Positions 32,159-39,515 of a DNA stretch of 52,231 nucleotides are shown here, in pieces; position 1 is the stretch's first letter; every line of letters starts with the position of its first letter. The notes below the pieces were generated by a model. That model had not been told where the DNA came from. It ran no database searches and was given only the letters and a program-made list of their open reading frames with translations. The stretch is from Aeromicrobium sp. PE09-221. Lineage in GTDB: Bacteria > Actinomycetota > Actinomycetes > Propionibacteriales > Nocardioidaceae. The stretch lies in assembly GCF_002174305.1 (NCBI RefSeq), contig NZ_MIJB01000030.1, forward strand, positions 1 to 52,231. Direction: 5' to 3'. Position numbers and translations under genes: made by a program.

Positions 32159-34614
32159 CACCCCTGCCGCGTCTCGTCATCGCCGCCCCCGCCTCGGGGC
32201 ACGGCAAGACGACCGTGGCAACGGGACTCATGGCCGCTCTACGGCGCTCAGGCCGGGTGGTCAGCGGACACAAGGTCGGCCCGGACTACATCGACCCCGG
32301 CTACCACTCCCTCGCCACCGGACGGCCCGGACGCAATCTCGACCCGCGGATGGTCGGTGAGGACCGCATCGTTCCGCTGCTGCTGCACGGGGCCGAGGGC
32401 GCTGATCTCGCCGTGATCGAAGGCGTCATGGGACTGTTCGACGGACAGATCGGCGGTCGAGGCTTCGCCTCGACCGCGCACGTCGCCGCTCTGACCGGCT
32501 CTCCCATCGTGCTCGTGGTCGACGCCTCGCACGCCTCCCGTTCGATCGGCGCCCTCGTGACGGGCATGCGTGACTTCGACCCCGCCGTCACGATCGCGGG
32601 CGTCATCGTCAACAAGGTGGGCTCGGACCGCCACGCCCGCGAGGTGGTCGACGCCATCGACGCTCCCGTGCTCGGGGTCATCTCCCGCGACGACGGCATC
32701 GTCGCGCCCTCGCGTCATCTCGGGCTGGTGCCGATGGCCGAGCGGGATGACGCGGCCGCCGCCCTGGACCGGCTCAGCGAGCGCATCGCGCGCACGGTCG
32801 ATCTGTCCGCCGTGGCCGATATCGCCCGCACCGCTCTGTCCCTCGATGCCGAGCCCTGGCGGCCACCGGCCCACACACCCGCGCGCAGACCGCGCATCGC
32901 GGTCGCGGGTGGACGCGCCTTCACCTTCCGCTACGCCGAGACCGAGGAGCTGTTGACGGCCGCCGGCGCCGAGATCATCGACTTCGATCCCCTCGAGGAC
33001 ACGTCCCTGCCCGCGGGCATCGACGGGCTCTACCTCGGCGGCGGCTTCCCGGAAGTGCACGCGGCCGCCATCGCCGCGAACGCGCCCATGCGCGCCGCCG
33101 TCCGCGAGGCGGTGCGCGATGGACTGCCGACCGTCGCCGAGTGTGCCGGGCTGCTGTACCTGTGCAGGAGCCTGGACGGCGCGCCCATGTCCGGTGCGAT
33201 CGACGCCGACGCTCAGATGACCGGCCGGCTGACCCTCTCCTACCGTCAGGCGACGACGCCCGAGACATCGGTGCTGGGGCCGGCCGGCGTGACGGCGGTG
33301 GGCCACGAGTTCCACCGCACGCAGGTGACGCCCGAGCACGGCCCCCAAGCGGCGTGGACCTTCGACGCCCGCGCGGCGGGCTTCGCCTCGGACACGCTGC
33401 ACGCCTCCTATCTGCATACCCACTGGGCCGGCACCCCCGGGATCGCCCGCGCCTTCGTCGACGCCGCCGCCTCCCCTGTACCCCGCGAACCCGTTGAGTG
33501 TGGGGGTACCTCCCTGGACAGAGCGCAGCGGAGTCCTCGGGGGAACGTTTGGACGGCAAAAGAGTCGATTTCACCGTCCGAACGTCACACTCAACGGGTG
33601 ACTTCCCCTCTCGATCCGTTGCGGCATCACGGGGACGTGGAGGCGGTCGACGGGATGGCGGACTTCGCGGTCAACGTCTCGACCGATGCCCGTCCCGAGT
33701 GGCTGACCGAGGCGCTGGTCCGCGGGATCACGCGCTCGGATCGGTATCCCGATGCCCGCCCCGCAGCGCGGGCGATCGCGCACCATCTCGCCCGTCCCGT
33801 CGAAGAGGTCCTGCCCAGCGCGGGAGCGGCGGAGATCTTCGGCCTCGTGGCGCGCCTGCGGCGCTGGCGGAGGCCGGTCATCGTGCACCCCCAGTTCACC
33901 GAGCCCGATGTCGCCCTGCGGATGGCCGGCCACGAGCCGACCCATGTTCTGCTGCCCGGTCCCGACTTCGCGCTGGCGACCGATGCCGTCCCCGAGGACG
34001 CCGATCTCGTCGTCATCGGCAATCCGACCAATCCCACCGGCCGTCTGCACCGGGCCGTCGATCTGGAGCGGCTGCGCCGTCCAGGCCGTCTGCTGCTCGT
34101 CGACGAGGCCTTCATGGATGCCGTCGCGGGCGAGCCCGAGTCCCTCGTCGGCCGCTCGCTGCCGGACGTGCTCGTCGTCCGCAGCCTCACCAAGCTGTGG
34201 ACGATCCCCGGCATCCGTGCCGGATACGCCGCCGGACCCGCCGAGGTCATCGCGGCGCTGCGCGAACTGCAGACGCCCTGGTCGGTCTCCTCTCCCGCGG
34301 TCGAGGCGATGATCGCCTGCCACACGCCCGAGGCCCTCGCGGAGGCCCGCGCCCGCGGTTCCCGCATCGCCCGCGACCGAGCGGTGCTGACCGACGGACT
34401 GAGCGAGCTCGGTGTGCGCTTCAGCCCTTCGGACGCACCCTTCGTGTTGGCCACGGTGGGCACCGGCGTACACGGTCGCCTCGCCGCGGCGGGTTACGCT
34501 GTCCGCCGCGCCGACACCTTCCCGGGTCTGGACGGACAGTGGGTGCGCATCGCAGTGCGCCCGCCCGCCCTCACCCGCAAACTCCTGACCGCCCTGAGGA
34601 TCGAACTGTCATGA
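32152..34614 (+). CDS. cobB/cobC: CobB-CobC fusion: cobyrinic acid a,c-diamide synthase joined to an aminotransferase-fold decarboxylase
   Basis: One uninterrupted frame of 820 residues. Residues 1-446 are a full-length CobB: P-loop APASGHGKTTVATG, KVGPDYIDPGYH, EGVMGLFDGQIGGRG, and a glutaminase nucleophile in VAECAGLLYLC at about 330. Residues 448-482 are encoded by the family-B intergenic element. Residues 484-820 are a PLP-dependent HisC/CobC-type protein (NPTNPTGRLHRAVDL; VVRSLTKLWTIPGIRAGYAAG, PLP lysine 681), which usually decarboxylates threonine phosphate to aminopropanol phosphate. ATG 32152 overlaps cobO by 7 bases. GTG 33598 is an in-frame possible separate start for CobC. It is coupled to cobA by ATGA. 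Confidence 0.9.
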   Translation: MVTPLPRLVIAAPASGHGKTTVATGLMAALRRSGRVVSGHKVGPDYIDPGYHSLATGRPGRNLDPRMVGEDRIVPLLLHGAEGADLAVIEGVMGLFDGQIGGRGFASTAHVAALTGSPIVLVVDASHASRSIGALVTGMRDFDPAVTIAGVIVNKVGSDRHAREVVDAIDAPVLGVISRDDGIVAPSRHLGLVPMAERDDAAAALDRLSERIARTVDLSAVADIARTALSLDAEPWRPPAHTPARRPRIAVAGGRAFTFRYAETEELLTAAGAEIIDFDPLEDTSLPAGIDGLYLGGGFPEVHAAAIAANAPMRAAVREAVRDGLPTVAECAGLLYLCRSLDGAPMSGAIDADAQMTGRLTLSYRQATTPETSVLGPAGVTAVGHEFHRTQVTPEHGPQAAWTFDARAAGFASDTLHASYLHTHWAGTPGIARAFVDAAASPVPREPVECGGTSLDRAQRSPRGNVWTAKESISPSERHTQRVTSPLDPLRHHGDVEAVDGMADFAVNVSTDARPEWLTEALVRGITRSDRYPDARPAARAIAHHLARPVEEVLPSAGAAEIFGLVARLRRWRRPVIVHPQFTEPDVALRMAGHEPTHVLLPGPDFALATDAVPEDADLVVIGNPTNPTGRLHRAVDLERLRRPGRLLLVDEAFMDAVAGEPESLVGRSLPDVLVVRSLTKLWTIPGIRAGYAAGPAEVIAALRELQTPWSVSSPAVEAMIACHTPEALAEARARGSRIARDRAVLTDGLSELGVRFSPSDAPFVLATVGTGVHGRLAAAGYAVRRADTFPGLDGQWVRIAVRPPALTRKLLTALRIELS
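33492..33596. repeat. Inverted-end element, family B, copy 2 (105 bp), inside the coding frame
   Basis: It begins CGTTGAGTGTGGGGGTACC and ends GTCACACTCAACG, with inner arms ACGTTTGGACGG and CCGTCCGAACGT. It is translated as V448 to about Q482 of the CobB-CobC frame with no stop. The stretch from GNVW to HTQRV has the same length and frame, without stops, in all three copies. Confidence 0.85.
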
Positions 34615-35600
34615 CCTATGAGCTCAGCGTCGCCGAACGTCACGTGGTGATCGCCGGCGCCGGACCACGTACCGCGGCCACGATCTCCAGCCTGCTCGGC
34701 GAACGCGCCACCGTCACGGTCGTCGCCGACCGTCTCGACGCGACGGTGGAGGATCTCGTGGACCGCGGGCTGGTGCGACGAGCGATGGCCCTCGACGAGG
34801 CCCTCATCGCCGATGCCGACATCGTCCTGCGGGAGAATACCGACGCGCACGCCGACCGCCCGGCGTCGTCATCACTCGGCACGGTCACGCTCGTCGGCGG
34901 CGGTCCCGGGGACCCGGGGCTGATGTCGCTGGCCGGACGCGAGGCGATCGAGAAGGCCGATGTGATCGTGACCGACCGGCTCGTCCCCCATGCGGTGCTC
35001 TCCTGGGCCGCGCCGGACACCGAGGTCATCGATGTGGCCAAGATCCCCCACGGTCGGTTCACCCCGCAGGAGGAGATCAACCGCCTCCTGATCGAGGCCG
35101 CGCAGAGCGGTCGCGCCGTCGTGCGCCTCAAGGGGGGCGACAACTTCGTCTTCGGCCGCGGAGGGGAGGAGCTCATCGCGTGCGCCGAGGCGGGGATCCC
35201 CACCCAGGTGGTGCCGGGACTCAGCTCCGCGCTCGCGGTGCCGTCGGCTGCCGGCATCCCGCTGACCCATCGGGGACTGACCCAGGGCTTCGCCGTGGTA
35301 TCCGGCCATGTCGCTCCCGGCGACCCCGCCTCCACCGTCGACTGGGAGGCGCTGGCGGCGAGCGGTCTGACGATCGTGATCCTGATGGGCGTGCGCCAGC
35401 TCGGCAGCATCGCCACCCGTCTGGCGGACGCCGGACTTCCCTCCTCCACACCCGCGGCCGTGATCGCCGATGGCACGCTCCCCTCACAACGGATGGTGCG
35501 GGCGACCCTCGAGGACATCGCCGCGCGGGCGGATGAGGAGGGCATCGGCGCTCCCGCGGTCACCGTCATCGGGCAGGTCGCCGGATTGGAGCTCAGATGA
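34611..35600 (+). CDS. cobA: Uroporphyrinogen-III C-methyltransferase CobA with short Rossmann-like N-extension
   Basis: The protein has 329 residues. About 90-329 is the SUMT domain: VTLVGGGPGDPGLMSLAGREA, VVRLKGGDNFVFGRGGEE, VVPGLSSALAVPSAAGIPLTHRG. Residues 1-85 (HVVIAGAGPRTAATISSLLG ... ADIVLREN) resemble the start of the CysG/precorrin-2 dehydrogenase nucleotide fold but are too short for a working dehydrogenase. The enzyme makes precorrin-2 at the pathway entry. Coupled by ATGA to the genes before and after. Confidence 0.93.
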   Translation: MTYELSVAERHVVIAGAGPRTAATISSLLGERATVTVVADRLDATVEDLVDRGLVRRAMALDEALIADADIVLRENTDAHADRPASSSLGTVTLVGGGPGDPGLMSLAGREAIEKADVIVTDRLVPHAVLSWAAPDTEVIDVAKIPHGRFTPQEEINRLLIEAAQSGRAVVRLKGGDNFVFGRGGEELIACAEAGIPTQVVPGLSSALAVPSAAGIPLTHRGLTQGFAVVSGHVAPGDPASTVDWEALAASGLTIVILMGVRQLGSIATRLADAGLPSSTPAAVIADGTLPSQRMVRATLEDIAARADEEGIGAPAVTVIGQVAGLELR

Positions 35601-36022
35601 TCCTCTGGCTACGGCACGGCGAATCGACCTGGAATGCGGCAGGGAGGATGCAGTACGACGTGCTGCATCCCGAGCTGACCGAGCGCGGGCGGGCCCAAGC
35701 CTCCACCGCCGCGGCTCTGCTCGCCGATCGAGGGATCGTCCAGGTATGGGCGTCACCCGCCGTCCGAGCCCAGCAGACCGGGAGGATCGCGGCCGAGGAG
35801 CTCGGCCTGGACCTGTGCACCAGCCCCCTGCTGGTGGAGCAGGCGGGCGGGGAGACCAGTGAGGACGTCGCCGATCGGGTGCGTCGCTTCGCCGACGAGG
35901 TCACCGGATCCGGGCCCGTCCTGGCGGTGAGCCATGGCGACACCATCGCCGTGGCCGCCGATGTGCTGGCGCGGCGGCGGATCGGCATCATCGCCAACGC
36001 CGAGTGGATCGAGACACCGTGA
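35597..36022 (+). CDS. Short histidine phosphatase, possible alpha-ribazole phosphatase
   Basis: The protein has 141 residues, short for the superfamily (usually about 190-200). It has the phosphohistidine motif LRHGES (His7), the GRMQYD segment, a central WASPAVRAQQTG and the second catalytic His in LAVSHGDTIAVAADVLA. Position at the end of the cobA operon, with an ATGA overlap, suggests the CobC/CobZ-type dephosphorylation of alpha-ribazole phosphate or cobalamin phosphate; a general phosphatase role is also possible. Confidence 0.8.
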   Translation: MILWLRHGESTWNAAGRMQYDVLHPELTERGRAQASTAAALLADRGIVQVWASPAVRAQQTGRIAAEELGLDLCTSPLLVEQAGGETSEDVADRVRRFADEVTGSGPVLAVSHGDTIAVAADVLARRRIGIIANAEWIETP

Positions 36023-36078
36023 CCGATGACCTCGGCGCCGGGCCCTCACCCAGGGTCTCACTACCGTGCCGGGGGTGG

Positions 36079-36103
36079 CCCTCGGGCGGCGACCGCCCGA
36101 GGG
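36079..36103 (+). terminator. GC-rich hairpin at the end of the cobA operon
   Basis: CCCTCGGGCGG-CGA-CCGCCCGAGGG is a perfect 11-base stem with a 3-base loop, 57 bases after the phosphatase stop. It has no T run; actinobacterial terminators of this kind exist, but termination is inferred. Confidence 0.5.
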
Positions 36104-36149
36104 AGATGACATGCTCGGAATGGACCATCGCCGCCGATTCGGGGAGACC

Positions 36150-36461
36150 ATGCGTACTCGATCACTCGTCCTCGCCACCGTCGCGCTCGCCTTCGGCCTC
36201 GGCGCCTGCAGCTCCGGCCCGCCCGAGGAAGACCCGGACCAGATCGCCGAGGTCGCCGTCGGCGCACTCGAGGAGGAGGTCGGGCAGCGTCCTGACGACT
36301 TCGACTGCGGCGACGACCCGGTGGTCATCGAAGAGGGCAACACCGTCGACTGCCTACTCACCGCCGGCAGCGACACCCTCGACGCCACGGTCACGATCTC
36401 CGATGTCGACGGGCGCGACTACCGCGTCAACGTCGAGGTCGCCCAGACCGTCAACCCCTGA
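36150..36461 (+). CDS. Small DUF4333-like lipoprotein
   Basis: The protein has 103 residues with a lipoprotein signal (LAFGLGACSS, Cys20), then an acidic domain with two cysteines, at DFDCGDDP and TVDCLLTAG, in a pattern seen in DUF4333 lipoproteins. The start MRTRSLV at 36150 has GGGGAGA upstream; an earlier frame would cross the hairpin and is rejected. No function is known. It stands alone between the cobA operon and the cbtB leader. Confidence 0.72.
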   Translation: MRTRSLVLATVALAFGLGACSSGPPEEDPDQIAEVAVGALEEEVGQRPDDFDCGDDPVVIEEGNTVDCLLTAGSDTLDATVTISDVDGRDYRVNVEVAQTVNP

Positions 36462-36488
36462 TCCTCGCGGCGCCACCCGCCCGCGCAG

Positions 36489-36563
36489 GCGGTGAGCTAT
36501 CGCCCATCGACGATCACCGTCGCGATGTCTGAACCGAGCGCTGTGGTGAGCCATCACCCACCG
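36489..36563. repeat. Degenerate direct repeat in the gap before the cbtB leader
   Basis: GCGGTGAGCTATCGCCCATCG (36489-36509, shown over its 21 bases) recurs with about four changes at 36543-36563, spacing 54. It is in the 321-base gap 36462-36782. The rest of the gap is the riboswitch leader of cbtB; nothing else is seen there. Confidence 0.4.
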
Positions 36564-36638
36564 CCCCGTAATGACCCATATGACCCACGCCTCATCGGCG
36601 GCGCGGACGGATCTCTATCCAGAAGCGAGACGGTGGCC

Positions 36639-36644
36639 TACGAT
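36639..36644 (+). promoter_or_regulatory. -10 element of the cbtB leader
   Basis: TACGAT fits TANNNT and lies about 6 bases before the aptamer's first paired strand. No -35 is evident. Confidence 0.5.
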
Positions 36645-36649
36645 GAGCG

Positions 36650-36740
36650 AGTCCGTGCTGCGGAAGACCGGTGGGAATCCGGCGCAGTCGCGCTACTGTG
36701 ACACCTCCTCGAGGTGGAGCCAGACCCAAGGCGCGGACGT
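36650..36740 (+). ncRNA. Cobalamin riboswitch upstream of cbtB-cbtA-cobT
   Basis: The sequence contains GTCCGTGC (closing with GCGCGGAC), GGAAGACCGGTGGGAATCCG, GCGCAGTCGCGCTACTGTGA and GAGGTGGAGCCAGACCC. This is the short cobalamin aptamer layout also found before cobN. A following hairpin CCATC-CGTTC-GATGG (36741-36755) ends about 20 bases before the strong ribosome site GAGGAGG and may be the switch stem. Confidence 0.88.
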
Positions 36741-36782
36741 CCATCCGTTCGATGGGGACGCAGGTATCCCCGAGGAGGCCCG

Positions 36783-36995
36783 ATGAGCCAGTCCGCCGTG
36801 CCCGCAACCGCGGTCACCCCCACCCCCTTGTCATTGCGCCAGATCGCGCCCTGGGCGCTCTTCAGCCTTCTGCTGGCTGTCGTGGTGCTCTACTTCGTCG
36901 GCGCCGAGCAGAGCGCCTTCGCCCTGCTCGCGGGCGACTCCGTGCACGAATGGGTGCACGACGGTCGCCATCTCCTCGGCTTCCCCTGCCACTGA
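36783..36995 (+). CDS. cbtB: Cobalt transporter subunit CbtB
   Basis: The protein has 70 residues with a single membrane helix (about 23-42) and the CbtB C-terminal His motif VHEWVHDGRHLLGFPCH. CbtB is a small partner of CbtA in cobalt uptake, typically under cobalamin riboswitch control as here. GAGGAGG gives a strong ribosome site for ATG 36783. Confidence 0.93.
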   Translation: MSQSAVPATAVTPTPLSLRQIAPWALFSLLLAVVVLYFVGAEQSAFALLAGDSVHEWVHDGRHLLGFPCH

Positions 36996-37005
36996 GGGGC
37001 CGACG

Positions 37006-37779
37006 ATGACTGATGCACGCACCTTCCTGATCCATGGCCTCATCGCCGGCCTGCTGGCCGGCATCGCGGCCTTCGCGGTCGCCGCGACCATCGGCGAGCC
37101 GCCCATCGACGCCGCCATCGCCGTCGAGGAGGGCCAGGCCGGCGAGCAGGGCCACTCCCACGCCCACGGCGAGGAAGACACGGCCGGAGGCCACTCCCAT
37201 GGTGACGAGGAGGGCGGAATCACCCGTGGCCAGCAGGCCGGCCCGGGCCTCGCCACCGCCACGATCGCGCTGAGCACCGTCATCGGCGGGCTCGTCGGCA
37301 TCGGTGCCGCCGTCGCGGCCGGACGCCTTGGGCGGCTCGGCATCGTCGGCTCCACCACCATCGTCGCCGCGGTCGGCTTCGTGTCCTTCGCGCTCGTCCC
37401 GTGGATCGCCTACCCGCCGAATCCCCCGGCCACGGGCAACGGCGAGACGATCGGCGAGCGCACTGCCGTCTACTTCTCCTTCGTCATCGTCTCGGTCGTG
37501 GCCGCGTGCGGGGCAGTGGCGCTGGCGCGGACACTCGCCCGGCGCGGTTCGCTCTGGGTCGCGGTGGTCCTTCCCGTCGCAGGGTACGTCGCCGTGGCGG
37601 TGTTGGCCTTCGCGGTGTTCGGCTCGATCGACGAGGTCCCCGACGAGTTCCCCGCCAACACGCTGTACTCCTTCCGTATGGGTGCGCTGGCCACCCAAGC
37701 CACGCTCTGGGCGGTCCTGACGATCGCGCTCACCGGCCTGATCCAGCGCACGACAAGCCACAAGGCGGTGGCCGCATGA
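37006..37779 (+). CDS. cbtA: Cobalt transporter subunit CbtA
   Basis: The protein has 257 residues with about six membrane segments and a His-rich loop after the first helix (EQGHSHAHGEE; GGHSHGDEE, about residues 48-68), probably for metal capture. FALVPWIAYPPNPPATGN is a family motif. It starts 10 bases after cbtB and overlaps cobT by ATGA. Confidence 0.93.
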   Translation: MTDARTFLIHGLIAGLLAGIAAFAVAATIGEPPIDAAIAVEEGQAGEQGHSHAHGEEDTAGGHSHGDEEGGITRGQQAGPGLATATIALSTVIGGLVGIGAAVAAGRLGRLGIVGSTTIVAAVGFVSFALVPWIAYPPNPPATGNGETIGERTAVYFSFVIVSVVAACGAVALARTLARRGSLWVAVVLPVAGYVAVAVLAFAVFGSIDEVPDEFPANTLYSFRMGALATQATLWAVLTIALTGLIQRTTSHKAVAA

Positions 37780-38786
37780 CCATCACCCCTCCCTCCCCGA
37801 CCGCCCGCGCTGCGGCGACGGAGCACGTCGACGCTCTCGCGGTGCCCCGCGGCGCGCTCGGCCGGCTCGCCGATCTCGGCGTCTGGCTGGCGGCCGTACA
37901 GGACCGGGTCCCGCCGGAACCGCCCGAGCGCGTCCATGCCGTGGTCTTCGCGGGGGATCACGGGGTCGCCGAGCACGCGGTCTCGGCGTACCCGCGGGAG
38001 ATCACGCCGATGATGGTGCGCGCCTTCGTCGCGGGCACGGCCGGGGTGGCGGTGCTCGCGCGCCAGCACGGCGTGCGCTTGCGGGTGCTCGATATCGCGG
38101 TCGATGCCGATCTCTCCGATCTCGGTGTCGACTCCTACAAGGTGCGCCGGAGCAGTCGTCCACTGCACCTCGAGGACGCACTGACGACCGAGGAACTGGA
38201 GCGGAGCATCGAGATCGGGCGGACCGTCGCGCGGGAGGAGATCGCCGCCGGAGCGCAGCTGCTCATCAGCGGTGACATGGGCATCGGCAACACCACACCG
38301 GCCGCCGCGCTCATCGCGGCGGTCCTCGGGCTGCCCGCCGAGGAGGTGACGGGACGCGGCACCGGCGTTGATGACGAGGGCCTGGTGCACAAGACCGAGG
38401 TGGTCGCGACGGCGCTGTCGCGCATCGGGGATCTCGACGATCCCCGCGGGCTGCTCGCGGCCCTCGGCTCGGCCGATATCGCGGCATCCGCGGGCTTCAT
38501 GGCGGAGGCGGCCGAGGCCGGGGTGCCCGTGGTGGTGGACGGTCTCATCGCGGTGGCCGCGGCACTCCTCGCCGATCGGCTCAGCCCGGGGGCGAGCGCG
38601 TGGTTCGTGGCCGGTCATCGTTCGACCGAGCCCGCCCAGTCGCTCGCCTTGGACAAGATGGGCCTGGTGCCCGTGCTCGACCTCGGCCTGCGTCTCGGTG
38701 AGGGCAGCGGCGCGGTCGCCGCGGTCCCGTTGCTGCGATCGGCCGCTCTGCTGCTGAACGAGGTCGCCCGCCTCGATGAGCTCTGA
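37776..38786 (+). CDS. cobT: Nicotinate-nucleotide:dimethylbenzimidazole phosphoribosyltransferase CobT
   Basis: The protein has 336 residues. Motifs VVFAGDHGVAEHAVSAYP, LISGDMGIGNTTPAAALIA, GRGTGVDDEGLVHK and LDLGLRLGEGSGA (catalytic Glu region) are intact. It makes alpha-ribazole phosphate for the lower ligand. Linked by ATGA to cbtA, so the base-activation step shares the cobalamin switch with cobalt import. Confidence 0.95.
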   Translation: MTITPPSPTARAAATEHVDALAVPRGALGRLADLGVWLAAVQDRVPPEPPERVHAVVFAGDHGVAEHAVSAYPREITPMMVRAFVAGTAGVAVLARQHGVRLRVLDIAVDADLSDLGVDSYKVRRSSRPLHLEDALTTEELERSIEIGRTVAREEIAAGAQLLISGDMGIGNTTPAAALIAAVLGLPAEEVTGRGTGVDDEGLVHKTEVVATALSRIGDLDDPRGLLAALGSADIAASAGFMAEAAEAGVPVVVDGLIAVAAALLADRLSPGASAWFVAGHRSTEPAQSLALDKMGLVPVLDLGLRLGEGSGAVAAVPLLRSAALLLNEVARLDEL

Positions 38787-38830
38787 CCCTCCACCCCCTC
38801 GCGACTCTGTCGGGATCAGTCCCGACGGAG

Positions 38831-38944
38831 GATATGACTCGGTGGTCGTCATGGCAGCCCGGGAATCACATCTCGCGTCCGCCCCACCCACCACCGACAC
38901 ACGATGTGACTCCGTGGCCGCTCCAGCGACCATGGAGTCACATC
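38831..38944. repeat. Paired 42-bp palindromes, family A, locus 2
   Basis: Units 38831-38872 (GATATGACTC to GAATCACATC) and 38903-38944 (GATGTGACTC to GAGTCACATC) match locus 1 at 6864-6968 in unit length, ends and core (CCATGGAGTCACATC). They fill the gap between the convergent cobT and cobU genes. Confidence 0.85.
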
Positions 38945-38967
38945 GTGCGTCCGGGAGGGACGAGGGG

Positions 38968-39486
38968 TCAGAGGGCGAGGGTGCGGCCGGAGATCACGAG
39001 GGTGACGTCATCGAAGATCTCGGCGAAGCGCTGGTTCGTCCAGCCGAGCGCATCGCGGAAGACGCGCCCGGATCTATGCTCGGGCACCACCCCCAGACCG
39101 ACCTCATTGGTGACCACGACGAGATCGCCCCCATGACCACGTACCGCCGCCAGAGCGGCCTCCAGCATCTCGCCGAAGGGCTGCTGCCAGTCACGCCGTT
39201 CCCAGAGGTCGAGATCATCGAAGCGCGCCGTCAGCCAGGTGCCGAGACAGTCGACGAGCACGGCGTCGCCGGACACCCCCGCCAGCGCGCGGGGCAGATC
39301 GGTGTCCTCGACCGTCGTCCAGTGCGCGGGGCGACGACGCTGATGGGCGGCGATCCGGTCGGCCCAGTCGGCATCGTCATAGCGCGGGCCGGGAGCGATA
39401 TACGCGACCGCGGGCGCGGCGGCGAGCAACGACTCGGCGTGCGCCGACTTGCCCGAGCGCACACCGCCGGTCACGAGGGTCCTCAT
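38968..39486 (-). CDS. cobU: Adenosylcobinamide kinase / phosphate guanylyltransferase CobU
   Basis: The protein has 172 residues. The P-loop is GGVRSGKSAHAE (residues 7-18), with VDCLGTWLTA and VTNEVGLGVVPEHRSGRVFRD, all CobU hallmarks. It phosphorylates adenosylcobinamide and attaches GMP. ATG 39486 lies 8 bases after TACGCT (minus strand) with no ribosome site; probably leaderless. Divergent from cobD with a gap of about 29 bases. Confidence 0.94.
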   Translation of the reverse strand: MRTLVTGGVRSGKSAHAESLLAAAPAVAYIAPGPRYDDADWADRIAAHQRRRPAHWTTVEDTDLPRALAGVSGDAVLVDCLGTWLTARFDDLDLWERRDWQQPFGEMLEAALAAVRGHGGDLVVVTNEVGLGVVPEHRSGRVFRDALGWTNQRFAEIFDDVTLVISGRTLAL

Positions 39487-39494
39487 GGCTCGTC

Positions 39495-39500
39495 AGCGTA
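39495..39500 (-). promoter_or_regulatory. Leaderless -10 box of cobU
   Basis: TACGCT on the minus strand is followed by GACGAGCC and ATG, spacing 8. It is the same hexamer as in the cobN and chelatase leaders, but here no aptamer fits. Confidence 0.45.
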
Positions 39501-39515
39501 CTGGTGGTGGACACG

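Noticed and set aside
36079..36103. Hairpin as a classical intrinsic terminator
   Set aside because: The stem is strong but no T tract follows, so it is listed only as a probable hairpin with moderate confidence.
6864..38944. Possibility that family-A units form CRISPR repeats
   Set aside because: There are only two units per locus, they are palindromic over their whole length, spacers are short (about 21 and 30 bases), and no cas gene is present.
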